The position numbers and the translations under genes were made by a program. 6,476 bases of DNA from JAGVYE01 sp964502785 (GTDB taxonomy: Archaea > Nanobdellota > Nanobdellia > Woesearchaeales > GW2011-AR9): the NCBI GenBank assembly GCA_964502785.1, contig CAZCXW010000065.1, positions 1 through 6,476 on the forward strand, given 5' to 3'. Below are positions 1 through 4,909 of this stretch, piece after piece; positions within the stretch are counted from its first letter, which is position 1; every line of letters begins with the position of its first letter. The notes beneath the pieces were generated by a model. That model searched no databases. It saw only the letters and a program-made list of their open reading frames with translations, and was not told where the DNA came from.

Positions 1-69
1 GAACATGTTTCCTAGGAAAAAGTCTATTCTTTAAACTTAACATCGGAGATACTGTTCCAAACAACAATC

Positions 70-78
70 TTTATAAAT
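70..78 (+). promoter_or_regulatory. TATA box of the eS6 gene
   Basis: TTTATAAAT is a good archaeal TATA box, preceded by the purine-rich ACAACAATC where a BRE would sit. About 25 bp downstream the predicted transcription start falls near 99-101, just before the foldable segment at 106-152. The transcript would therefore carry a leader of about 53 nt. Position and sequence are seen; the start site is inferred. Confidence 0.6.
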
Positions 79-105
79 AAAATCTTAAAGTATTGTCATA
101 AATAG

Positions 106-152
106 CTGAGACGCCTCAAGTGAGGATGAGCTGATAAGTTCTTTAGTCTCGG
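106..152 (+). promoter_or_regulatory. Structured 5' leader of the eS6 mRNA (three-way junction)
   Basis: Seven base pairs (CTGAGAC 106-112 with GTCTCGG 146-152, one G-U) close a segment with two inner hairpins: CCTC 114-117 with GAGG 122-125 (loop AAGT), and GAGC 128-131 with GTTC 138-141 (loop TGATAA, one G-U). The fold occupies almost the whole predicted leader and its closing stem ends one base before the ATG at 154. It could regulate eS6 translation, for example by binding a ribosomal protein, or simply be a stable leader. It matches no riboswitch class I recognise. Pairing is from reading, not from an energy calculation. Confidence 0.45.
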
Positions 153-153
153 G

Positions 154-582
154 ATGGTAAAAAAAATGGTTGAATTTAAAGTTGTCATTGGAACAAAATC
201 AGGAAAAACGTATCAAAAAGAAATTAAAAGTCCGGAAGCGGATAATTTATTGAAAAAACATCTGGGAGAAACAATTTCTGGCGACTTATTAGGGTTTGCA
301 GGGTATGAATTTGAAATTACCGGTGGTTCTGATAAAGCTGGATTCCCGATGAGAAAAGGAATCCAATTGCCTCGAAAGAAAGTTCTGATCGGAACAGGTG
401 TTGGATTTATCGGCAAGAAGCGGCGTTTGCGGAAGAAAACCAAACGCAGAAAGCAAGCAGGATTACTGCGAAGGAGAACTGTTTCCGGTGAAATGATTAC
501 CAAAATTATTCATCAAGTGAATATGAAAGCGTTGAAAGAAGGACCGCAGCCTTTAGTTGCGGATAGCAAGCCTGAAGCGTAA
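154..582 (+). CDS. rps6e: Small-subunit ribosomal protein eS6
   Basis: This is the archaeal/eukaryotic small-subunit protein eS6, which binds rRNA in the 30S subunit. The sequence shows the usual features: an FKVVIGTKSGKTYQ-like first strand (residues 8-21), a GD-LLGFAGYEFEITGGSDK-GFPMR core (about 43-67), and the long basic stretch KKRRLRKKTKRRK (88-100) followed by RRRTVSGEMI (106-115). The 142 residues are close to the usual archaeal length of roughly 125-140. The ATG at 166 (MVEFKVV) gives the canonical family N-terminus and may be the true start; the ATG at 154 adds only MVKK and lies directly after the leader stem. No clear Shine-Dalgarno precedes either. The gene stands alone, with its own TATA box and a T-rich terminator. 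Confidence 0.96.
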   Translation: MVKKMVEFKVVIGTKSGKTYQKEIKSPEADNLLKKHLGETISGDLLGFAGYEFEITGGSDKAGFPMRKGIQLPRKKVLIGTGVGFIGKKRRLRKKTKRRKQAGLLRRRTVSGEMITKIIHQVNMKALKEGPQPLVADSKPEA

Positions 583-607
583 AGTTTTTCTTTCTATTTC
601 CTTTATA
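583..607 (+). terminator. T-rich terminator after eS6
   Basis: The stop codon is followed at once by T5 (586-590) and further T-rich runs to about 605, with no hairpin. Such pyrimidine/T tracts end transcription in archaea. The rest of the space before the next gene contains a weak 5-bp hairpin (TGCGC 616-620 with GCGCA 641-645) and A/T-rich sequence. Confidence 0.5.
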
Positions 608-728
608 TACTAAACTGCGCTAGAATTCGAACATCATTTGGCGCATTTTATATATAAAAATCATGAATATGTTTGATTTCTAATGATTTTTAGTATATCT
701 CTGTTGGCTTCTCTTTTCCTCCAAAAAT

Positions 729-737
729 AATATAAAC
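729..737 (+). promoter_or_regulatory. TATA box of the cupredoxin surface-protein gene
   Basis: AATATAAAC lies about 43 bp before the ATG at 776. The predicted start near 758 would give a short leader of about 18 nt (ATCAAAAGAGCGATCGG region) without a convincing Shine-Dalgarno. A second TATA-like run at 646-656 is too far upstream to be the main promoter. Confidence 0.45.
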
Positions 738-775
738 TATCTTCTTATTCTCTCTCCTATCAAAAGAGCGATCGG

Positions 776-2704
776 ATGAAAAAAGGAAGGTTTCAGGAAA
801 AAGTAATGATAGGAATAGCTGTCCTTATTCTTCTTGCTGCTTTTTTTCTTTCGTATTTCGTTCCGCATGGTTCTTTCGTTGGTAAGGCTGTAGGTGTTAC
901 GCATACCATCTCAATCCAAAATTTTGCGTTTACTCCATTGGTTATAACCGTGCAAACTGGTGACACGATTACCTGGGTCAACAATGATCAAGCACTTCAT
1001 ACGGTTGTTTCTTCTGATACTGGTCCGTTAGATTCTGGTGATCTTAGTAATGGCCAAAGTTATAGTTATACTTTTACAACGGCAGGCACATATGATTACA
1101 TTTGTTCCATTCATCCTTTTATGCTTCATGGACAGATTGTTGTTGTGCAAGGGCTGGCAGTTACACCGCCAGTAGTTATTCCTCCTCCCACGGTATCTCC
1201 ATCACTTCCAACAAATTCCGTGGTTATCCAAAATATGGCATTTACTCCTTCAATAATAAACGTGCAGCTTAACGACACTGTTACGTGGATTAATAATGAT
1301 CCAGCAATTCATAGAATTGTTGCTTCTGGTTTAAGTTCCTTAGATTCTGGTGATCTTAGTAATGCTCAAAGTTATAGTTATACGTTTACGACGGTCGGAA
1401 CTTATGATTATAGTTGCTCTATTCATCCATCCATGACGGGTCAAGTGATAGTTGCTACTCCCTCTAATGTAAATCCTCCAACATCACCAGTAGTTGTAAA
1501 TCCTCCTCAGCCAATAGTTAATGTCGCATTTCTCAATATTACTCTCACCACTCCTGTTGATACAAGCGTTCTTCAGAATGAAACATTATCATTCAACTAT
1601 TCCTACGGCGGGAAAATTCCTGCCCATTGTCTGTTGTATACTAATAGCAGCGGGGCATGGTTGTCAAATGTCACATCTACGCTGTTTGTGAATGGCAGTT
1701 ACTCATATATGGCGAATTTTGCGAATGGCAGTTATCTTTGGAACGTTTATTGCAGCAGCGGTTCAGGTACTACGTTTGTTGAAGCATGGGGGACAAACAG
1801 AACTTTTATGATAGCTCCACAATCCTCTCCAACTGGTGTAGACGCCTCTCCAAATCCGATAATTGTAAATCTTCTTCGGCCAACTGATCATACCTCCTTA
1901 CAAAATGAAACCGTCGCATTTGAATTTTCTTTCTCTGGCTCTCCGCAAGGAAATTGTAATCTTTATAGTACATTTAACAATGGAAGCTGGGAATCGAATA
2001 TCACTTTCCCTACAGTCGTAAATGGTACGCATAATACTACTTTACAAGTACCTAATGGCCGTTATTCTTGGAACGTTAATTGTATTGATACAATAAATTC
2101 ATCGAATAGTAATTGGGCAGATCAGAATTTTAGTTTCAGCGTTTCTGTTCTTCCTGCAAATGTCACAATAAATAATACTAATAATACTAGTGTGGTCTCT
2201 TGTACTGAATCCTGGAGTTGTACTGGTTGGTCATCATGCGGCTTCGGGAGGCAAACGAGAACTTGTACTGATTTGAATAGTTGTGGAACTATCATAGAAC
2301 GACCTCCACAAACACAGATTTGTGTCCAAACTTCCGGCAATGTTCCTCCTTCTGCGGAGTCCCGCCAGCAAGAAATACAAACTTTACCAAGTACTGCGAC
2401 GCAACAAGAGGAAACTCCACAAGTTCAGCAGCCTTCAATTTCTCAAGAAAAAAGTTCCATTTGGGGTTTAATTGCGGGAATTATCGTAGTTCTTTTGACA
2501 ATAACTGGTTTACTATTTTACTTTTTTTACAGGAGCAAACGTCAAAGTCTTGTTCACGAGAGTTTCTCCTCTCCGGCGCAAAATACTTTGAGACAATACA
2601 TCGCGAAAGATCGCGCTCGAGGTGTTGACGACAATGCTATTCGTCAAAGTCTACTGCAGGCAGGATGGAATCAAAGGGATGTGGAAGAAGCGATGAGGAA
2701 GTAA
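776..2704 (+). CDS. Membrane-anchored double-cupredoxin surface protein with Ig-like and TSP1-like domains
   Basis: A 642-residue cell-surface protein. Order: membrane helix/signal anchor (about 11-29); cupredoxin 1 (about 41-125), ligands H75, C110, H113, M116; proline-rich linker (130-145); cupredoxin 2 (about 147-227), ligands H179, C214, H217, M220; two Ig-like domains (about 246-347 and 361-457) with cysteine pairs C285/C326 and C394/C436; a TSP1-like module (476-516) with six cysteines, W480 and W485; a Q/P/T-rich stalk (about 520-560); membrane helix (about 562-586); and a cytoplasmic UBA-like two-helix tail (602-641). Both copper sites keep the His-Cys-His-Met set of plastocyanin-type type-1 copper centres, so copper binding or electron transfer outside the membrane is likely. 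N-x-S/T sequons crowd 254-472, suggesting glycosylation. Partner and substrate are unknown. ATG 806 is a possible later start. Confidence 0.88.
   Translation: MKKGRFQEKVMIGIAVLILLAAFFLSYFVPHGSFVGKAVGVTHTISIQNFAFTPLVITVQTGDTITWVNNDQALHTVVSSDTGPLDSGDLSNGQSYSYTFTTAGTYDYICSIHPFMLHGQIVVVQGLAVTPPVVIPPPTVSPSLPTNSVVIQNMAFTPSIINVQLNDTVTWINNDPAIHRIVASGLSSLDSGDLSNAQSYSYTFTTVGTYDYSCSIHPSMTGQVIVATPSNVNPPTSPVVVNPPQPIVNVAFLNITLTTPVDTSVLQNETLSFNYSYGGKIPAHCLLYTNSSGAWLSNVTSTLFVNGSYSYMANFANGSYLWNVYCSSGSGTTFVEAWGTNRTFMIAPQSSPTGVDASPNPIIVNLLRPTDHTSLQNETVAFEFSFSGSPQGNCNLYSTFNNGSWESNITFPTVVNGTHNTTLQVPNGRYSWNVNCIDTINSSNSNWADQNFSFSVSVLPANVTINNTNNTSVVSCTESWSCTGWSSCGFGRQTRTCTDLNSCGTIIERPPQTQICVQTSGNVPPSAESRQQEIQTLPSTATQQEETPQVQQPSISQEKSSIWGLIAGIIVVLLTITGLLFYFFYRSKRQSLVHESFSSPAQNTLRQYIAKDRARGVDDNAIRQSLLQAGWNQRDVEEAMRK
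1028..1393 (+). repeat. Near-identical 54-bp repeat inside the two cupredoxin domains
   Basis: Positions 1028-1081 and 1340-1393 match at 50 of 54 bases, offset by 312 bp (104 codons). The first 25 bases are identical. The segment encodes LDSGDLSN followed by QSYSYTFTT in both domains. Flanking parts of the two domains are clearly more diverged, so this is a patch of high identity within an older duplication. Confidence 0.85.
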
Positions 2705-2707
2705 CCT

Positions 2708-2714
2708 TTTTATA
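2708..2714 (+). promoter_or_regulatory. TATA box before the 58-aa gene
   Basis: TTTTATAC begins four bases after the previous stop codon. About 25 bp downstream is the ATG at 2737, so a leaderless transcript would start at that codon. This supports ATG 2737 over the upstream ATG at 2665 or the downstream one at 2755. Read-through from the large gene is also possible. Confidence 0.4.
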
Positions 2715-2736
2715 CTTTCATTATTTACTCCTAAAT

Positions 2737-2913
2737 ATGGGTTTTAGTGATCAGATGGAAGATTTTAATGAAAAGATAAGTTACTTCTTTACATTCATCG
2801 GCGGGCGGCTTTCAAATTTTAGTAATCTTAGTAAAGGAGAACAAATTTCCTATCCTGCCATCGGATTGGGTTTCTTATTGATTATAGTCGGAGTAATACT
2901 CCTTATTATCTAA
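2737..2913 (+). CDS. Small single-helix membrane protein, 58 aa
   Basis: The peptide has a soluble part (MGFSDQMEDFNEKISYFFTF, 1-20), then SNLSKGEQISYPAIGLG (about 28-44), and a C-terminal hydrophobic helix FLLIIVGVILLII (about 46-58) that ends the protein, as in a tail-anchored protein. The function is unknown. The start at 2737 is chosen because a TATA box lies about 25 bp upstream; ATG 2755 follows a GTGAT sequence and is an alternative. Extending to ATG 2665 would overlap the previous gene and add a segment unlike the rest. It sits 32 bp after the cupredoxin gene and 16 bp before the next gene, so the three probably work at the cell envelope together. Confidence 0.72.
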   Translation: MGFSDQMEDFNEKISYFFTFIGGRLSNFSNLSKGEQISYPAIGLGFLLIIVGVILLII

Positions 2914-2915
2914 GA

Positions 2916-2921
2916 AAAGGT
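2916..2921 (+). promoter_or_regulatory. Weak ribosome binding site for the 129-aa gene
   Basis: AAAGGT lies 8 nt before the ATG at 2930 and partly matches the archaeal anti-Shine-Dalgarno. There is no good TATA box in the 16-bp gap, so this gene is probably translated from a transcript shared with the 58-aa gene. It favours ATG 2930 over ATG 2939. Confidence 0.35.
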
Positions 2922-2929
2922 ATGTATAA

Positions 2930-3319
2930 ATGCAAAAGATGTTGTTATTCGGTTTCATTGTTTTTGTCGTTTTTTCAGTAATTTCTACTATGGATTATAG
3001 CGGGGGATCAATGACAGGCAATTTTGTAGCCGTTACCGATACACTTGCTCCTCGAGAGCCGTTTCTGACTTACGTTCCTTGTCCGCAAGTGTTTAGCAAT
3101 CAAGCCTGTGTCTGGAATCCAGGAGCAATCATGCGTTTCCGTCCTTTGTTTCAAGTATGGATGGTTCCGGGGAATCATCTCCTTGGAGCAAGAATGTCTT
3201 TTGGAAAACCTGAATGTGTATACCAGAAGAAGGATGGAGCAAATATTTATCGCCTGCAAGGAGAGTTGCTTCAAGCGGGAACTTGTGTTGCTGCAGAGCA
3301 AGGATTTTTGTGTCGATAA
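2930..3319 (+). CDS. Exported or membrane-anchored cysteine-containing protein, 129 aa
   Basis: The N-terminus MQKMLLFGFIVFVVFSVIS (1-19) is a signal peptide or anchor. It is followed by GGSMTGN (25-31), resembling the S-x-TG motif after the N-terminal helix of many DPANN surface proteins (my recollection, not checked). The mature part carries five cysteines (C51, C60, C96, C119, C128), so disulfides are likely but one is unpaired. I recognise no domain and no catalytic motif. It ends the surface-protein block and probably shares a transcript with the 58-aa gene. The C-terminus is abrupt (GFLCR, stop at 3317-3319). An alternative frame stays open to 3401 and could be a true continuation if there is a one-base indel at the T5 run 3305-3309. 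Function unknown. Confidence 0.78.
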   Translation: MQKMLLFGFIVFVVFSVISTMDYSGGSMTGNFVAVTDTLAPREPFLTYVPCPQVFSNQACVWNPGAIMRFRPLFQVWMVPGNHLLGARMSFGKPECVYQKKDGANIYRLQGELLQAGTCVAAEQGFLCR

Positions 3320-3370
3320 TACGCTTTGCCACGAATGGATTCCAGTAGTCACATTCTACTTCCACAATTC

Positions 3371-3380
3371 TTTTAAAAAA
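3371..3380 (+). promoter_or_regulatory. TATA-like box before the G/T-rich element
   Basis: TTTTAAAAAA lies about 25 bp before 3400, where the G-rich sequence GGGTGAGGGTG begins. This is the spacing expected for a start site there. A/T-rich runs are common in this genome, so it is only suggestive. Confidence 0.3.
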
Positions 3381-3400
3381 GATGTTGATTTCGCACGATA

Positions 3401-3452
3401 GGGTGAGGGTGTTGTAAACGGCTGTGGTTAGGTCGTTTCTTGAATTTTTTTT
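3401..3452 (+). ncRNA. Candidate small RNA / repeated G/T-rich element, copy 1
   Basis: The stretch starts GGGTGAGGGTG, contains TAAACGGCTG (3415-3424), can pair AAACG 3416-3420 with CGTTT 3434-3438, and ends in T8 (3445-3452), which would terminate an archaeal transcript. GGGTG-nnn-TAAACGGCTG recurs at 6355-6372 in the other long gene-free stretch. A TATA-like run lies upstream. Together these suggest a short transcript of about 50 nt or a dispersed repeat. It matches no RNA family I know; box C/D and H/ACA guide features are not convincing. Confidence 0.33.
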
Positions 3453-3462
3453 GATTTTGATT

Positions 3463-3523
3463 TCTTAACTGGGTCCATACCCCATTGCTCTGCAACGAAG
3501 ATTAATCAGTAGCCCAGTTAAGA
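3463..3523 (+). repeat. 11-bp perfect inverted repeat enclosing a hairpin
   Basis: TCTTAACTGGG (3463-3473) is the exact reverse complement of CCCAGTTAAGA (3513-3523), with a 39-nt interior that holds the TTGC-TCT-GCAA hairpin at 3485-3495. As RNA this forms a stem-loop with a nested hairpin. An alternative helix GGGT 3471-3474 with ACCC 3479-3482 competes with the outer stem. Confidence 0.75.
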
Positions 3524-3550
3524 TTAAAATACCCTAGAGCTCTGCTCCGA
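3477..3550. repeat. Two copies of a 22-nt hairpin motif with compensatory stem changes
   Basis: Copy A (3477-3498) and copy B (3529-3550) align without gaps as ATACCC-y-A-nnGC-TCT-GCnn-C-GA, 17 of 22 bases identical. Four of the five differences fall in the stem and preserve pairing: TTGC/GCAA in A, GAGC/GCTC in B, each with a TCT triloop. The remaining difference is C/T outside the stem. This indicates selection on the fold, or repeated hairpin elements of one family. The active strand is not known. Confidence 0.7.
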
Positions 3551-3568
3551 TTGGGATTTTTTATTTTT
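3532..3568 (+). terminator. Terminator-like hairpin with T-runs
   Basis: CCC 3532-3534 can pair with GGG 3553-3555 around the GAGC/GCTC hairpin (3537-3547), with AAT/ATT extending the helix past one bulged A. T6 (3557-3562) and T5 (3564-3568) follow immediately. It would stop + strand transcripts from the surface block or from the candidate RNA before the 419-aa gene's promoter. Confidence 0.5.
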
Positions 3569-3617
3569 GGAAACTCAGAATCTATTGTTCTTTTTAAGTA
3601 GTAAATTTTTCATAACA

Positions 3618-3626
3618 TTTATAAAG
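3618..3626 (+). promoter_or_regulatory. TATA box of the 419-aa gene
   Basis: TTTATAAAG is centred 27 bp before the ATG at 3649, so the transcript is probably leaderless. No Shine-Dalgarno is present. The hairpins at 3463-3568 would lie outside this transcript. Confidence 0.6.
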
Positions 3627-3648
3627 TATACTTTTAATTAAGTGTAAT

Positions 3649-4908
3649 ATGGATAACATGGTTACTATTGAGTTGGGCGGAGGCACTCGACAGTCTATAC
3701 CTAAAGAGCATTATGAACGGCAAGTAACAGCAGCCTCAGAATTATTGAGTTCGGATTACATAGGATATTTGAATATACGGGAATTGTATGAATTACATGG
3801 GTTAGTGAATAAAACAGCAGTTATACAGTTTACTAATGTTGAAAAAGCAAAACAGCGTATTGATAGACTTAGAGCTGCTGATATTCCTTCACCGTATATT
3901 GTCGAAGATGAAGTAGTAGAAGGAAGCTTATTTCCTTTCGAAGATTTTGTCATTCAGTTTCCAACAGGTCGTCTTTTTGAGCGTTGGCGGGGTATGTTTG
4001 CTAATTCTAGGGGTCGTAAGGTCTATCCTCGAATTTATCCAAGTTCTTTGGAAGATATTATAGATTTTCGTACCAAAGCTTATGATGGGGAAGTTCTCAG
4101 TACAGAAGTAATTCGTGATGCGCTAGGCTACCTTCAGACAAAGTTAGAACAATACTTTTCTCCTGATGAAGTCGCTCAGATCCATGAATTTAGCTTATTA
4201 GAATTGAAGGCTGTCGGAGTACGGCTTCAAGGAGTTACGCCTGGAGAACGCGCTTTTTCAGAATTTCTCGAAGGTGATCCACTTTCCTTTGTCTCGCGAT
4301 ATTGCTGGCATGTAGACTACGAACCAGCTACGAGATGTAGAATAGCGCTGGATTATAAACAGAGATTAATTCGTGACCGCCGTTCTCTTGGCTCTGAAAA
4401 AAAGCCAAAAACAAGAAAGAGAATGCGAAACCTCTTTCCTGACATTTTAGATGAAGACCATCATCTATTGGTAGAGCAAAATCGCAGTTTCATGGAACAG
4501 TGTAAAGCTCAAGAAGATTATCGCGGAATGCCGCAAATTGTTCTTATTGATTCAGCGTATGATTCGGGAAGATATGTTGCAGAAATTAAAGATCATTTAG
4601 ATCGTGCCTGCGATAAACTCATACGAAGTAGTCCTCGAGGAATTTTTGGAAATATAAACTCTTTAAACCTGGCTTTGCATATACCCCCTGGTCTCCAATA
4701 TCTTCCAGACTTTCATGATGTGATTACCCGAAAGCGTTTAGAAGCAGCGCGAGGAATGAATGATGCTGAGTTTTCTGAGCATTTTGTAGAACTACAACCA
4801 CAAAAAACAGCAGCTCTTGGACACCGTAACTATGCGGAACGTACTTCGCTTGATTTACGTTTTATAGAATATATTAAAGAGAGATCTGCTAGGTTATGTT
4901 CTCAGTAA
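3649..4908 (+). CDS. Uncharacterised soluble protein, 419 aa
   Basis: I do not recognise this protein. It is soluble, with no signal peptide or membrane helix. Visible features: a GGGTRQSIPKEHYERQ N-terminus (10-25); a region with FTNVEKAKQRIDRLR (61-75); an aromatic/basic stretch F-E-RWRGMFANSRGRKVYPRIYP (110-131); a charged helical middle (150-245); a very basic patch KKPKTRKRMR (251-260); VLIDSAYDSGRYVAEIKDHLDRACD (about 298-322), an alpha/beta-like segment; and HFVELQPQKTAALGHRNYAERTS near the C-terminus (378-400). Five cysteines are scattered and form no zinc motif. The basic patch may mean nucleic acid binding, which is inference. ATG 3649 fits the TATA spacing; ATG 3658 is an alternative. 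It is transcribed alone and ends one base before the convergent regulator gene. Codon choice looks like its neighbours'. Confidence 0.9.
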   Translation: MDNMVTIELGGGTRQSIPKEHYERQVTAASELLSSDYIGYLNIRELYELHGLVNKTAVIQFTNVEKAKQRIDRLRAADIPSPYIVEDEVVEGSLFPFEDFVIQFPTGRLFERWRGMFANSRGRKVYPRIYPSSLEDIIDFRTKAYDGEVLSTEVIRDALGYLQTKLEQYFSPDEVAQIHEFSLLELKAVGVRLQGVTPGERAFSEFLEGDPLSFVSRYCWHVDYEPATRCRIALDYKQRLIRDRRSLGSEKKPKTRKRMRNLFPDILDEDHHLLVEQNRSFMEQCKAQEDYRGMPQIVLIDSAYDSGRYVAEIKDHLDRACDKLIRSSPRGIFGNINSLNLALHIPPGLQYLPDFHDVITRKRLEAARGMNDAEFSEHFVELQPQKTAALGHRNYAERTSLDLRFIEYIKERSARLCSQ

Positions 4909-4909
4909 G

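Larger units (their letters stand above)
3320..3648. other. Gene-free region with several structured or repeated elements
   Basis: No convincing gene is seen on either strand. From left to right it contains a small hairpin (AGTAG 3344-3348 with CTACT 3356-3360), a TATA-like run, a G/T-rich element with a T8 tract (3401-3452), an 11-bp inverted repeat enclosing one short hairpin, a second related hairpin, a terminator-like structure ending near 3568, and the promoter of the 419-aa gene. The elements are annotated separately. Confidence 0.7.

Noticed and set aside
106..141. Possible TPP riboswitch (GCTGAGAC resembles the CUGAGA motif) or hammerhead ribozyme (CTGATAAG)
   Set aside because: The GGGGUGC-type first strand and the second TPP sensor motif are missing, and the hammerhead core CUGAUGA...GAAA is not present. 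The gene downstream has no link to thiamine.
105..141. Box C/D guide RNA
   Set aside because: CTGA occurs at 106-109 and 131-134, but no good RTGATGA C box is placed correctly; GTGAGGA and TGATAA are imperfect and too close to the CTGA boxes.
213..503. - strand reading frame opposite eS6
   Set aside because: It lies wholly inside the certain eS6 gene, lacks a promoter and reads as low-quality protein; a shadow.
616..645. Hairpin TGCGC/GCGCA after eS6 as an intrinsic terminator
   Set aside because: Only 5 bp with a 20-nt loop, and the preceding T-rich tract already ends transcription in archaeal style.
646..681. TATA-like run followed by an ATG at 663
   Set aside because: The frame from this ATG closes after six codons, and the ATG is too close to the box for a normal promoter.
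2281..2628. + strand frame inside the 642-aa gene
   Set aside because: Overlaps the TSP1, stalk and membrane region of a clear gene; composition is that of a shifted frame.
2665..2736. Upstream extension of the 58-aa gene to ATG 2665
   Set aside because: It would overlap the end of the cupredoxin gene, and the TATA box at 2708-2714 points to ATG 2737.
3320..3648. CRISPR array or tRNA in the gene-free stretch
   Set aside because: The two hairpin motifs are 52 bp apart but only two copies exist and they differ in the stem; no cloverleaf with a TTC-loop was found.
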